This document shows, piece after piece, positions 30,685-41,998 of a stretch of 64,000 nucleotides of DNA (position 1 is its first letter; each line of letters begins with the position of its first letter). The notes under the pieces are model-generated. The model was not told the DNA's origin, did not search any database, and saw nothing but the letters and a program-made list of their open reading frames with translations. The stretch covers positions 205,317 to 269,316 of the forward strand of contig CANNZV010000509.1 of the NCBI GenBank assembly GCA_947561585.1, given 5' to 3'. The translations under genes and the position numbers were made by a program. The stretch is from Caprella mutica (lineage: Eukaryota; Arthropoda; Malacostraca; Amphipoda; Caprellidae).

Positions 30685-30905
30685 AAACGAATCGTGCGTT
30701 TTTGTGTGCGTGACGTCATCAAGGCAGTAGTATTAAATAGAAAATTAAGGACTTACGAGATTAAATAATCAATCAAATCTATTATTGCTTTCATATAAAG
30801 GGAATAAATTGAAACTATTATAATTATACACCTTTTAGTTGCTTTAAATTTGACTTTCGAGTGTTGCTCTGATGACGTCACGCACACTGTGATTCGTTAA
30901 GGTAT
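30685..30905. mobile_element. candidate MITE with CRE in its inverted repeats
   Basis: GTGTGCGTGACGTCATCA (30704-30721) has an exact reverse complement at 30870-30887. Outside this, AAACGAATC and GATTCGTTAA are also complementary. The interior of about 150 bp is AT-rich and non-coding. Only one copy is in the window. Confidence 0.6.
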
Positions 30906-31769
30906 CTCGTTAAGGCATATGTAGCTAATCTCGCGCGGGGTTTAAATATAGTTTACAAGAAATAATTGATGATTAAAACTTTTAGACTTTGATCATTTCA
31001 TATAGAAAGTTTATCATAGTTGATTATAACCATTATCCTTTCGCTAGAATAATTTTAATGTATTTTCTTTAATTTGTTTATATATTTAAGTTCAGTACCT
31101 TTAGCCCTAACACCCTTGCAAGTCTAGGTAGCAATAATTATAATTATAAATCTAAAAGATTTGATTAATGTTGATTGTTGGCTTATCATAATGAAATTTT
31201 GATATAAGACTAATATAATTATAATCTATTTTTCTGAAAATATCAGTGAATATCCATGTATTGTAAATATTCATGTGCACAATATGATAGATTATAAAAT
31301 TTATAATTAAAATTATACCTAGGTAATTTTGAATATGAAATTGTACATTCATTGATAATTTTGTTGAAAAGATTCATACAAAAGTATGAGAAAAAAGTTA
31401 TTCATCCCAATTATCTATATTAAATTTTGTTCACTAATAATATTTCAATGATACAAATTGATTGAGGAGCAAAACATAAAAAACAGTAGGGTTCACACAC
31501 AAGCTCTTGTATAAATTCCGCAATACGCGGGACCTAGCTATTCGACAATACCTAGTATATTTTATTATAACATGAATATAATAAAATAACGACAAGTATT
31601 GCATTTCCTGCAATATATTAATTCATATTACAGCAAAAAGTAAGTGTCAAATAATTTCAATAATTTGAAATATAAATATAAGTATATTGTATAATATAAA
31701 TATAAGATGGAAATTATATGGTAATTTATTTTATTTTGATTGAAATATTAAATATAAAACAATTATGAA
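30906..31769. other. AT-rich unique stretch
   Basis: Nothing was recognised apart from low complexity (TATAAATATAAG at about 31670-31710). Confidence 0.4.
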
Positions 31770-31998
31770 AATATATATTAACCACAGAAACGTCACATTG
31801 TTACCATGTTGGTACGACATTGAAATTCAACCTTATGGGGCTGTCACATCTCCCCCACGTGGGTGCTACCTGCCATTTCGACTGAAGGAAAAGACACATT
31901 GGGCCCATGTAGTGCCCATATTGTTTTACCATATGCCATGTTCAACCCACTAACCCATGTAGTGCCCACATGGGGCCAACATAGACTGGTTGCTTGGG
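31770..31998 (-). repeat. right inverted end (GGTTGCTTGGG)
   Basis: It is the reverse-complement partner of 27370-27600. It contains CCCATGTAGTGCCCA twice and CCCCCACGTGGGTGC. The 62-codon plus frame here is incidental. Confidence 0.6.
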
Positions 31999-32045
31999 AC
32001 CCCATCTATTATAAAACAATACGCCAACTGTAGACCATCTGTTAA
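31999..32045 (+). repeat. detached worn units of the 22-bp array
   Basis: ACCCCATCTATTATAAAACA then ATAC compares with array ACCCCATCTATTGTAAAGCA then GTAC. A second, weaker unit (ACCATCTGTTAAA) follows. It is 4.6 kb from the array. Confidence 0.5.
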
Positions 32046-32420
32046 ATTTTCCAAGAGTTTATTTTCCACTATTATACGGATAAGCTTAAACTAAAGTAAA
32101 ATGTTATGAAATGTAAAAAAATATCGAATCTTCATCAAAAGGAAATTCTGAAAGCTTATAGCTTGGTCAAACATTTTGCCTTAGGTCAAATTGACCCTCT
32201 TAGCTAGTCCCTTTGACCCGAACCAACTCGGTATGACCCTGCACACAAATAATGATTTTCCTTTATTAAATTAAATACAATTAAGTTCACAGCTGGCCAA
32301 GAAAAAAGTACCATTCTAATTCTCCTACAACTAACGAAAATATATTCAGAGTCTGCTAGAAAAATGAGGTAATTGGGAGGAATGAAAAGTTAGCGTCGCT
32401 CCATTGCCTTCATAGATTAA
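32046..32420. other. unique sequence
   Basis: Nothing was recognised. Confidence 0.4.
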
Positions 32421-33250
32421 GTACAGTCTTTACTAAAAGTAAAGGGAGTACAGTCTTTACTAAAAGTAAAGGGAGTACAGTCTTTACTAAAAGTAAAGGG
32501 AGTACAGTCTTTACTAAAAGTAAAGGGAGTACAGTTTTTACTAAAAGTAAAGGGAGTACAGTCTTTACTAAAAGTAAAGGGAGTACAGTCTTTACTAAAA
32601 GTAAAGGGAGTACAGTCTTTACTAAAAGTAAAGGGAGTACAGTCTTTACTAAAAGTAAAGGGAGTACAGTCTTTACTAAAAGTAAAGGGAGTACAGTCTT
32701 TACTAAAAGTAAAGGGAGTACAGTCTTTACTAAAAGTAAAGGGAGTACAGTCTTTACTAAAAGTAAAGGGAGTACAGTCTTTAGTAAAAGTAAAGGGAGC
32801 ACAGTCTTTACTAAAAGTAAAGGGAGTACAGTCTTTACTAAAAGTAAAGGGAGTGCAGTCTTTACTAAAAGTAAAGAGTGTACAGTCTTTACTAAAAGTA
32901 AAGGGAGTGCAGTCTTTACTAAAAGTAAAGGGAGAACAGTCTTTACTAAAAGTAAAGGGAGTACAGTCTTTACTAAAAGTAAAGGGAGTACAGTCTTTAC
33001 TAAAAGTAAAGGGAGTGCAGTCTTTACTAAAAGTAAAGGGAGTACAGTCTTTACTAAGAGTAAAGGGAGTACAGTCTTTACTAAAAGTAAAGGGAGTACA
33101 GTCTTTACTAAAAGTAAAGGGAGTACAGTCTTTACTAAGAGTAAAGGGAGTGTAGTCTTTACTAAAAGTAAAGGGTGTACAGTATTTACTAAAAGTAAAG
33201 GGAGTGACTGTACAGTCTTTACTAAAAGTAAAGACTAAAAGTAAAGACTG
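32421..33250 (+). repeat. 27-bp minisatellite with internal hairpin, about 30 units
   Basis: The unit is CTTTACTAAAAGTAAAGGGA plus GTACAGT. CTTTAC/GTAAAG forms a six-pair stem in every unit. 27 is 9 codons, so a 306-codon minus frame (CTPFTFSKD repeated) stays open. Substitutions between units are mostly amino-acid changing and two other frames are open too, which argues against coding. Confidence 0.97.
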
Positions 33251-33567
33251 TACTAAAAATAAGACAGTATAAGTTTTAAATATGATCGCAGTGAAAATTA
33301 CAAACAGAGCAAAAATATTACTAAATAGTACATGCAATTAGCAACAGAAACACTATGCGCTTTAGTACACAATGCAGACTGTTCTAAAAATATACTAAAA
33401 ATGAAATTTGATCCATTGTTTTCTTGTTTAAATAAAGTGCTCTTTCCACAGTGAGTACATCTCAATGTTCATATTTGGATGTTTTATTAATGACAACCCA
33501 TTGAGATTTTCATCATGTATATAAATCACATCTGGTAATTATTATTAATATAAATTTATTGTATATC
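33251..33567. other. AT-rich spacer
   Basis: Nothing was recognised. Confidence 0.4.
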
Positions 33568-34292
33568 AGAATATTATAGTATAGTACCAGAATATTAAAG
33601 TATAGTACCAGAAATTATAGTATAGTACCAGAAATTATAGTATAGTAGCAGAATATTATAGTATAGTACCAGAATATTATAGCATAGTACCAGAATATTA
33701 TAGTTTAGTACCAGAATGTTATAGTTTAGTACCAGAATGTTATAGTTTAGTACCAGAATATTATAGCATAGTACCAGAATGTTATAGTTTAGTACCAGAA
33801 TATTATAGTTTAGTACCAGAATGTTATAGTTTAGTACCAGAATATTATAGCATAGTACCAGAATGTTATAGTTTAGTACCAGAATATTATAGTTTAGTAC
33901 CAGAATGTTATAGTTTAGTACCAGAATATTATAGTTTAGTACCAGAATAGTATAGCATAGTACCAGAATATTATAGTATAGTACCAGAATATTATAGTAT
34001 AGTACCAGAATATTATAGTTTAGTACCAGAATATTATAGTATAGTACCAGAATATTATAGCATAGTACCAGAATAGTATAGCATAGTACCAGAATAGTAT
34101 AGCATAGTACCAGAATAGTATAGCATAGTACCAGAATATTATAGCATAGTACCAGAATATTATAGTATAGTACCAGAATATTATAGTATAGTACCAGAAT
34201 ATTATAGTATAGTACCAGAATATTATAGTATAGTACCAGAATATTATAGTTTAGTACCAGAATATTATATTATAGTACCAGAAATTATAGTA
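33568..34292 (+). repeat. 21-bp minisatellite, about 34 units
   Basis: The unit is AGTACCAGAATATTATAGTA plus T. Variants (GTTTAGT, GCATAGT, GAATGTT, GAATAGT) cluster in blocks. The TAG-rich unit keeps plus frames closed, so no long frame appears here, unlike in other arrays. Confidence 0.96.
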
Positions 34293-34545
34293 TCAGAGAA
34301 AGATCAGCTCACTTTGATAATTTTCAGGGAAGGTACTTGAGAATTTTAAACCTCAGACCTTTTGAAAATAGACCGAGACTATTTAGTAGGCTGGCTCTAT
34401 GCTGAGGATTTTCTATTGAAAATTCAAGACTGAACGAAGAGGCTTTCCCCATTATATTTGTAGGCCTGGGGAAAATGCGCGGATTTAGCGCAGAGAGGCA
34501 GGCCTATTTCTGAATATATTATCACTAGAACAGCCAACCAGTCAA
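34293..34545. other. unique spacer
   Basis: Moderate GC. Nothing was recognised. Confidence 0.4.
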
Positions 34546-34695
34546 TTTGACTTCTTTTTACTTTTTGACTTCATTTTACTTTTTGACTTCTTTTTACTTT
34601 TTGACTTCATTTTACTTTTTGACTTCTTTTTACTTTTTGACTTCTTTTTACTTTTTGACTTCTTTTTACTTCTTTTTACTTTTTACTTCTTTTTA
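34546..34695 (+). repeat. 19-bp repeat, about 8 units
   Basis: TTTTTGACTTCTTTTTACT, pyrimidine-rich, running directly into the next foldback. Confidence 0.9.
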
Positions 34696-34872
34696 GTATT
34701 ACGAAACGGTATTATTCATTATTCAAATTAGTACCTCAATTATATTCTGGTATCCATGGTACCTGCACGTATCATGGATACCAATTAAAATGAAAGATAA
34801 ATATTATTATATATTTCTTCTTAATACATGATCGAAAATGTGGAACCGGCCAATAGCTCGGAACTCACCCTA
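34690..34872. mobile_element. FB-A foldback, left end missing
   Basis: The core is GGTATCCATGGTACCTGCAC then GTATCATGGATACC. The right arm is GATCGAAAATGTGGAACCGG to AACTCACCCTA. The left end is replaced by or fused to the 19-bp repeat. Confidence 0.8.
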
Positions 34873-34875
34873 ATT

Positions 34876-34971
34876 ATTAAACAGTGCTATCTAATAATAA
34901 TAATTTTTATATCGTTTTTTTCTTATATGACCGAAGATGTAGTACTGACCGATAATTCTTAACTCATCCTA
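34876..34971. mobile_element. FB-A short type, right arm only
   Basis: GTGCTATCTAATAATAATAA, then CGAAGATGTAGTACTGACCG, to TTAACTCATCCTA. It abuts the previous copy. Confidence 0.75.
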
Positions 34972-35731
34972 TATCTATGGAAAGACATTAACCCTTCATA
35001 CATTAACTTTATTTGAGCGTGAAAAATTAAAAATTTTAATGATACTCTTGTAATAAATTCACTATTGTGTTTAATTTATTAATTAAAACATGTGCTCTAA
35101 TATATGAAAAAGTACACTTGTCGCTCATTTGCGAGAACACTGTCATAACTCCAAAAAAGCTATTTATCAGGAGAGGCATTTTAGTACATGTAATTTATGT
35201 ACATTTAATGGTATAAGTTGAGACTATGATGAAAGTTTCAACAAAATAATCAGTATTTCAAGATTTATACGTCTATATGGATAACTCGAAAAAACCTGCT
35301 TTTGTTTTTATGCCATTCTTGCAAATAAGCGATGTGTTTAACCGGTCGCTTAAAGAAAAATCTAACGAAAAACCTCACCAAATACAACATTTGAAAGAGG
35401 ACATATATGTCACCGTATGGCATAAATGGTTATTTAATATGGAGTCACTCAGTCATTCACTGATATATGAGTGTATGAATTATGAATGAGAATGTATGAA
35501 TTCTGTATGAGTGTTCTTAGATATTAATACAATATTCATAAAAAGGTTATAATTATAGACACGTCAATGCACTAAAGTTTTTTCTAATAACATAGAAAAT
35601 GATTGGTGATGAAATACATCAGATATGCGTATTATAATGAAATCAACAGTCTTTACATACCTATATCGTAAAATATTATATTGTATTTTTTAAACTGAGT
35701 TTTCTGAAATTATTAGGACCATCTTCAAACA
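34972..35731. other. unique sequence
   Basis: A 70-codon plus frame (35277-35489, MDNSKKPAFVFMPFLQISDV...) has no recognisable motif. It was not accepted. Confidence 0.3.
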
Positions 35732-36110
35732 CATATTATTAGGTATATTGGATAAATAAAACTTAATATATTATTAGGTATATTGGGTACACTAACCTAA
35801 CATATCATTAGGTATACATAACACAGAAACCTAATATATTATTAGGTATACATGGTGCACTAACCTAACATATTATTAGGTATAAATTTATAATATATAA
35901 ACCTACCATATTATTAGGTATTCAGGTACACAAACCTACCATATTATTAGGTATACAGGGTACACTAACCTATTATATTATTAGGTATACAAGATACACA
36001 AACCTACCATATTACTAGGTATACAAGATACACAAACCTACCATATTACTAGGTATACAAGATACACAAACCTACCATATTATTAACTATTTAGGGACAC
36101 AAACCTAATT
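35732..36110 (+). repeat. degenerate 30-36-bp tandem repeat, about 11 units
   Basis: ACCTACCATATTATTAGGTA with TACAGGTACACAA. CCTA...TAGG makes each unit partly self-complementary. Some units contain GTATACAAGATAC. Confidence 0.85.
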
Positions 36111-36573
36111 ATCTGCAGTGCGTGTTTTTCTGCATCAAAATACCTGCCTGTTGATGATAATGAATATTAAAGCAGAATTCACCAATTTACATTTTGATGC
36201 ATCGCATTAACCATAGCGCTAAACTGCCGTATCAATATACAGGTCAACGGTTTACAGTCACGCTAAAAGAAGCGTGTTACATGAACCATATATAAAGGTC
36301 AAAAGCTATGACGTAATGCACTAGTTACAGTTATGAGAACTGCTTCTGTCTGTCTGTCTGTCACACTAACCTAGTAACACTGTAACACGCTTGGCAAGTT
36401 GGTAGTGTGGGTAAGAAATTATTCTGCTATCAGTTCAGTAACATGGTTTCAATAAAAAAAAAGATTAAATTAAAGGGATAATGATTATTTCATAAATTTA
36501 TTATTAGTATACATAAAAGAGTTGATAGATGTCGTCATTTTTGACGGCATGCAAACACTAGTACCATCATTCG
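36111..36573. other. unique sequence with a (CTGT)4 microsatellite
   Basis: CTGTCTGTCTGTCTGTC at 36346-36362. Nothing else was seen. Confidence 0.5.
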
Positions 36574-36863
36574 TAGGTGACCGATCCTTTCGCCGAAAAC
36601 AACTTCGCCGAACGGCATTTTCACCGAAAATTTAGAAAACACTATACGTTATAAATATGAAGAGGTATAGTCCACCTAGGGTTAGGTTAGCGGTCCAGTT
36701 GAGGGGGGTTGGGGCCAGGTTTGATGGTGACAAAATGTATACTTTACTGTTTTTTAATGTAAAATAAGTATAGCTTATTAAGGTAAATAATTGTCATATT
36801 TTTGGCGTAAGTGTCATTCGGCGAAAGGGTCTTCGGGAAAAGTATTTTCCGCGCGAACACCTA
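36574..36863. mobile_element. MITE-like element with TTCGCCGAA ends
   Basis: The left end is TAGGTGACCGATCCTTTCGC then CGAAAACAACTTCGCCGAAC. The right end is GTCATTCGGCGAAAGGGTCT to GCGCGAACACCTA. The terminal TAGGTG/CACCTA and TTTCGCCGAA/TTCGGCGAAA words are inverted repeats. The interior has GGTTAGGTTAGCGG and a G-rich tract. It is one copy and non-coding. Confidence 0.7.
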
Positions 36864-36925
36864 GAACCCCATTATGAGTTGTGTCTAGTTTCTCGGAGAC
36901 ACAGTGAGTCTGATGTCTTCGAGAG

Positions 36926-38205
36926 AAAATGTCTCCAACTACAATGTCTCCAACTACAATGTCTCCAACTACAATGTCTCCGACTACAATGTATCCGAAA
37001 GAAAATGTCTCCTACTACAATGTCTCCGACTACAATGTCTCCGAAAGAAAATATCTCCGACTACAATGTCTCCGACTACAATGTCTCCAACTACAATGAC
37101 TCCAACTACAATGTCTCCAACTACAATGTCTCCAACTACAATGTCTCCGAAAGAAAATGTCTCCTACTACAATGTCTCCGACTACAATGTCTCCAACTAC
37201 AATGTCTCCAACTACAATGTCTCCAACTACAATGTCTCCAACTACAATGTCTCCGACTACAATGTCTCCGAAAGAAAATATCTCCGACTACAATGTCTCC
37301 AACTACAATGACTCCAACTACAATGTCTCCAACTACAATGTCTCCGACTACAATGTCTCCGAAAGAAAATGTCTCCTACTACAATGTCTCCGACTACAAT
37401 GTCTCCGACTACAATGTCTCCGACTACAATGTCTCCGACTACAATGTCTCCGACTACAATGTCTCCGAAAGAAAATATCTCCGACTACAATGTCTCCGAT
37501 TACAATATCTCCAACTACAATGTCTCCAACTACCAATATCTCCGACTACAATGTCTCCAACTACAATGTCTCCAACTACAATGTCTCCAACTACAATGTC
37601 TCCAACTACAATGTCTCCGACTACAATATCTCCGAAAGAAAATGTCTCCTACTACAATGTCTCCGACTACAATGTCTCCGACTACAATGTCTCTGACTAC
37701 AATGTCTCCGACTACAATGTCTCCGAAAGAAATATCTCCGACTACAATGTCTCCGACTACAATGTCTCCAACTACAATGTCTCCAACTACAATGTCTCCG
37801 ACTACAATGTCTCTAATTACAATGTCTCCAACTACAATGTCTCCAACTACAATGTCTCCGACTACAATATCTCCGACTACAATGTCTCCAACTACAATGT
37901 CTCCAACTACAATGTCTCCGACTACAATGTCTCCTACTACAATACCTCCTACTACAATGTCTCCGACTACAATGTCTCCTACTACAATGTCTCCTAATAA
38001 AATGACTCCGACTACAATGTCTCCTGCTACAATGTCTCCGACTACAATGTCTTCAAAAATGTCTCCGACTACAATGTCTCCTACTACAATTCCTCCGACT
38101 ACAATGTCTCCAAAAATGTCTCCGACTACAATGTCTCCTACTACAATTTCTCCGACTAAAATGTCTCCGAAAATGTCTCCGACTACAATGTCTCCGAAAT
38201 GTCTC
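36926..38205 (+). repeat. 15-bp minisatellite with punctuation units, about 80 units
   Basis: The unit is TCTCCGACTACAATG (or TCTCCAACTACAATG). A 16-bp variant, TCTCCGAAAGAAAATG, recurs irregularly (near 36987, 37031, 37148, 37268, 37358, 37467, 37634) and shifts the frame by one each time. The long plus frames (up to 372 codons) change identity at each shift, so no protein repeat is conserved. Confidence 0.97.
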
Positions 38206-38478
38206 TTAGAGAAAACACCAGCCTCACATTTCTAATATGCGTTGGCTTTGTTTGCTGATAATTCATCAAGAGATAATTTTGTGTTATTATGCTACTAATA
38301 AAGGATCTATTGATGATAATATCCTCCCGCCAAACATCAGAAAGGAGAAGATCTCCTAAGGATATTTTACATCCTATCTACCAACCAATAAATTGAACAG
38401 CTTGGAGAATAACTGGAATAAATTGTTGTCATTTATGCCACTAGTTATATAGGGCAGTTTATTATATAGTATGGATAA
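38206..38478. other. unique spacer
   Basis: Nothing was recognised. Confidence 0.4.
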
Positions 38479-38735
38479 AGAGCCGTACACACGTAGGGTT
38501 TTTTAAGTCTTTCCACCAGACTTTTTGCTAAGCTCCTCCTACTTTTTCCACGAGAATATAAGAAAAAAACTATATAATAATTATTTATTTGAGTTGGTAT
38601 CCATGATACCTGAAGGATACCAACTAAAATAAATAATTATTATATAGTAATAATTATATTCTGGTGGTAAAAGTAGGAGGAGCTTAGCAAAAAGTCTGGT
38701 GGAAAGACTTAAAAAACCCTACGTGTGTACGGCCC
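38479..38735. mobile_element. FB-B foldback, copy 1
   Basis: The ends are GAGCCGTACACACGTAGGGT and CCCTACGTGTGTACGGCCC. The arms carry AAGTCTTTCCACCAGACTTT and AAGCTCCTCCTACTTTTTCC. The right half of the core is shortened (GGTATCCATGATACCTGAAG then GATACC). The right inner arm has CTGGTGG instead of CTCGTGG. Confidence 0.92.
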
Positions 38736-38778
38736 GTTACCCATGTAATAGGTATAGGTATTTTTATTGTTTGCTATA

Positions 38779-39005
38779 GCAGAACTCCACCATAATGAAA
38801 TACTATATAGTGAATGTAGAGTCCTGAATAGGGAAGTAGCCTGTATACTTAACAAATTTTATTATCTTTAGTCTGCCTTAAAATAGCCATCCGTTCTTAG
38901 AGAATTAATGGCAGACTAGATCAAATTTGTTCACTATAGAGGCTACTTCCTTACTCAGGACTGTATATTCACTATACAGGATTTCCATTATAAAGGAATT
39001 GTACC
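38779..39005. mobile_element. FB-C foldback, copy 1
   Basis: GCAGAACTCCACCATAATGA, ATATAGTGAATGTAGAGTCC and TTAGTCTGCC on the left. GGCAGACTAGATCAAATTTG, GGCTACTTCCTTACTCAGGA and TTATAAAGGAATTGTACC on the right. Confidence 0.85.
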
Positions 39006-39040
39006 GTTTAAAGAAGTCAGGAGATGCACAGAATGGATTT

Positions 39041-39167
39041 TATGGCAGACTGTACATTAGATATGTACTTTAAAAAAATCATTATACAGAGTACTACCTT
39101 ACTCAGGACTCTACTAATCAGTATGTTTCACTATACAGGACTTCATTATAGAGGAGTGGTACTGTAG
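39041..39167. mobile_element. FB-C right half
   Basis: TATGGCAGACTGTACATTAG, then CTACCTTACTCAGGACTCTA and TTATAGAGGAGTGGTACTG. It follows copy 1 in the same orientation, 36 bp later. Confidence 0.75.
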
Positions 39168-39446
39168 TAAAAAATAGATATGAAAATTAGTATCATTAAT
39201 AATTATTATCATGATTATAAACGAAGTAAGTATTTTTATTTGGATTATCGAGTATTCCATGACAATATACCATTCTATTTCGTATTCTAATATTCTATAG
39301 GGTGATTAAATATTCTTCTTGTTGTTAATTGAAAAATACTGGCTAAAAAAACATAGGATATCACCCGTCTAAAAATCCTACAAGAGAATTAAAAAACTTA
39401 TTTGGTTTTCAGTCTTCACCAGCAATGAAAAAAAACAGATATCATT
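39168..39446. other. AT-rich spacer
   Basis: Nothing was recognised. Confidence 0.4.
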
Positions 39447-40095
39447 ATACCTCTATTAGGTATTAGGTATTTCATAGCACCTCTAAAAGGTATTAGGTAT
39501 TTCATTACACCGCTATTAGGTATTAGGTATTTCATAGCACCTCTAAAAGGTATTAGGTATTTCATTACACCTTTATTAGGTATTAGGTATTTCATTACAC
39601 CGCTATTAAGTATTAGGTATTTTATTACACCGCTATTAGGTATTTCATTACACCGCTATTAGGTATTTCATTACACCGCTATTAAGTATTAGGTATTTCA
39701 TTACACCGATATTAGATATTTAATTACACCGCTATTAGGTATTTCTTACACCGCTATTAGGTATTAGGTATTTCCTTACACCTCTATCAGGTGTTAGGTA
39801 TTTCCTTACACCTCTATCAGGTGTTAGGTATTTCATTACACCTCTATCAGGTGTTAGGTGTTTCCTTACACCTCTATCAGGTTTAGGTAATTCATTACAC
39901 CTCTGTCAGGTGTTAGGTATTTCCTTACACCTCTATCAGGTGTTAGGTGTTTCCTTACACCTCTATCAGGTATAGATATTTCATTACACCTCTGTCAGGT
40001 ATTAGGTATTTCACAACACCTCTATTAGGTATTTCACAACACCTCTCTAAGGTATTTCCTTACACCTCTACCAGGTGTTAGGTATTTCCTAACCC
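39447..40095 (+). repeat. degenerate tandem array of about 30 bp, about 23 units
   Basis: The words are ACACCTCTATTAGGTATTAG and GTATTTCATT. The left part uses CGCTATTAGG and the right part CTCTATCAGGTG, so it has two subtypes. TTAGG here is within a longer unit and is not telomeric. Confidence 0.92.
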
Positions 40096-40448
40096 ACTAA
40101 ATCTAGCCTGGTCACGGCAGAGCACGGAGGGTAGGCCACTCCATCACAGTCCCCAATGAAGAGCCCTAAAATGTTTTGAGAGCAAACTGAGACTTTGGCA
40201 AATAGAGTTTTAGGAAGAAGACATATAGAGCGCTACTTAGCATATAGGCCTATACGTCTCTGATGAATTATTTAGGCCTATTCTGGAGATTAGAGAGCCA
40301 CCGAGAGATTCCATTTGACGGGGGCCAGGGAAAGGGTACAGGAAGAAGTGTAGAGGGAAATAGGTACGGGGAAATGTAATTGGAATCAATTGATGTTAAC
40401 AGGTATATTGGAAGAAAACGTTCAAATACCGATCTTTCCATTGAATAT
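40096..40448. other. unique sequence
   Basis: Moderate GC with purine-rich AGGGAAAGGGTACAGGAAGA at about 40327. No gene was seen. Confidence 0.35.
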
Positions 40449-40669
40449 AGTAGAGCTTCTCTGTAATTAAATCCTATATAGTGAATGTAGTGTCCTGAGT
40501 AATGCAGTAGCCTCTATAGTGAACAAATTAGTCTACCATGAAATGTCTATCAGTTTTAGAAAACTGATGGCGATTTCATGGCAGACTAAAGAAAATTTGT
40601 TTACTATACGGGGTATATCATTACCCTAACACTCACTATACAGGATTTCACTATAGAAGAGTTGTGCTG
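40449..40669. mobile_element. FB-C foldback, copy 2
   Basis: AGTAGAGCTTCTCTGTAATT to TATAGAAGAGTTGTGCTG. The centre is ATCAGTTTTAGAAAACTGAT, a clean pivot hairpin. Confidence 0.88.
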
Positions 40670-40808
40670 CATCATCAACTATTTCCCCTGAGTGAATACT
40701 ATGAATATGTAATTAATTAAATCAACTGCCTATGGATCAATTTATGAATTAGTGTTACCCAGAACATGCTCTAATGTGTTCATTGTGTACATCATAAGAG
40801 AAAAGCAC

Positions 40809-41012
40809 TAGGGTAAGTTACGAATTATTGGACAGTTCCACATCTTCAATCAAATAAGAAAAAAACTGTAATTATTATTCAATTTATATTTCAATTGGTA
40901 TTCATGATACTTGCAGGTATTATGGATACTAATTAAAATAATAATAATGATTAAAAAAAATTCTTATATGTCAGAAGATGTGAAACTGTCTAAAAAATCG
41001 TAATTTAACCTA
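40809..41012. mobile_element. FB-A foldback, complete
   Basis: TAGGGTAAGTTACGAATTAT to TCGTAATTTAACCTA. The arms carry GGACAGT (left) and ACTGTCT (right). The core variant is GGTATTCATGATACTTGCAG then GTATTATGGATAC. Confidence 0.88.
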
Positions 41013-41034
41013 AATACAAATTTCAGTCATTCAC

Positions 41035-41207
41035 CTACAAAGTACAATAAGTACAAGTACTTAGGGCTACAAAGTACAATAAGTACAAGTACTTAGGGCT
41101 ACATAGTACAATAAGTACAAGTACTTAGTGCTACAAGGTACCATAAGTACAAGTACTCTTGGCTACAATGTACCATAAGTACAAGTATTCTTGGTTACAA
41201 AGTACAT
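41035..41207 (+). repeat. 32-bp tandem repeat, about 5 units
   Basis: The words are CTACAAAGTACAATAAGTAC and AAGTACTTAGGG. GTAC and AGTACTT make it locally palindromic. Confidence 0.9.
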
Positions 41208-41373
41208 AAGTAGCTACACATGCAAAGTGTACTCATTAGTTTTGTTGTGAAAGTACATACATACATAGAGTGTGAGAGGCTGCCTAGAGTTATTAGGCAA
41301 TATCACACAGGTATTTTTAGGCTGCCTTCACTAATTAAGTCTACACTTTTATTTGACATAATGGACGACAGGG

Positions 41374-41998
41374 GCTAGTCCTGATACGCTCATGGTTGTA
41401 CCCCTGATACGCTCATGGCTAGTCCTGATACGCTCATGGCTGTATCTCTAATACGCTCATGGCTGTATCCCTGATACGCTCATGGCTAATCCTGATACGC
41501 TGATGGCTGTATCCCTGATACGCTCATGGCTAGTCCTGATACGCTCATGGTTGTATCCCTGATACGCTCATGGCTAGTCCTGATACGCTCATGGTTGTAT
41601 CCCTGATGCGCTCATGGATGTATCGGTGATCGCTAATGGCTGTATCAATGATACGCTCATGGATGTATCGGTGATTGCTATTGGCTGTATCCCTGATACG
41701 CTCATGGCTAGTCCTGATACGCTCATGGCTGTATTCTTGAAAAGCTCATGGCTAGTCCTGATACGCTCATGGCTTGTCCTGATAGGCACATGGTTGTATC
41801 CGTGATACGCTCATGGATGTATCGGTGATCGCTAATGGCTGTATCCCTGATACACTTATGGCTGTATCCATGATTGCTCGTGGCTGTATCCCTGATACGC
41901 TCATGGTTGTATCCGTGATACGCTCACGGCTGAAACCCTGATACCCTCATAGCTATATCCATGATACGCTCTTGGCCGTATCTGTGATACGAGACTGT
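41374..41998 (+). repeat. 20-23-bp array with GTATC-N3-GATAC, about 28 units
   Basis: Alternating forms are TGTATCCCTGATACGCTCAT with GGC, and CTAGTCCTGATACGCTCATG with G. Many units hold the inverted pair GTATC...GATAC with a 3-nt loop (CCT, CGT, AAT), the same geometry as the foldback core. Confidence 0.93.

Larger units (their letters stand above)
27370..31998. mobile_element. possible 4.6-kb element with inverted ends, inserted in the 22-bp array
   Basis: 27370-27600 and the reverse complement of 31770-31998 are related: CCCAAGCAACCA, TTGGCCCCATGTGGG, CTACGTGG/CTACATGG, then similarity down to about 225 bp. Outside the right end stands ACCCCATCTATTATAAAACA, a worn 22-bp-array unit in the array's orientation. 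That is expected if the element split the array. AC flanks both ends. The inside has no transposase-size frame and is full of older repeats, so it would be non-autonomous. Confidence 0.4.

Noticed and set aside
32417..33337. 306-codon minus-strand frame with a hydrophobic N-terminus and CTPFTFSKD repeats
   Set aside because: It looks like a secreted repeat protein, but unit-to-unit changes are mostly non-synonymous, other frames are open as well, and the N-terminal part lies in AT-rich DNA where hydrophobic runs are common.
36879..38235. Long Ser/Thr/Pro or Tyr/Asn-rich frames in the 15-bp array
   Set aside because: The 16-bp punctuation units shift the frame repeatedly, so the peptide changes type along the array.
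39447..40095. TTAGG telomere-like tract
   Set aside because: TTAGG occurs only within a degenerate unit of about 30 bp and is never itself tandem.
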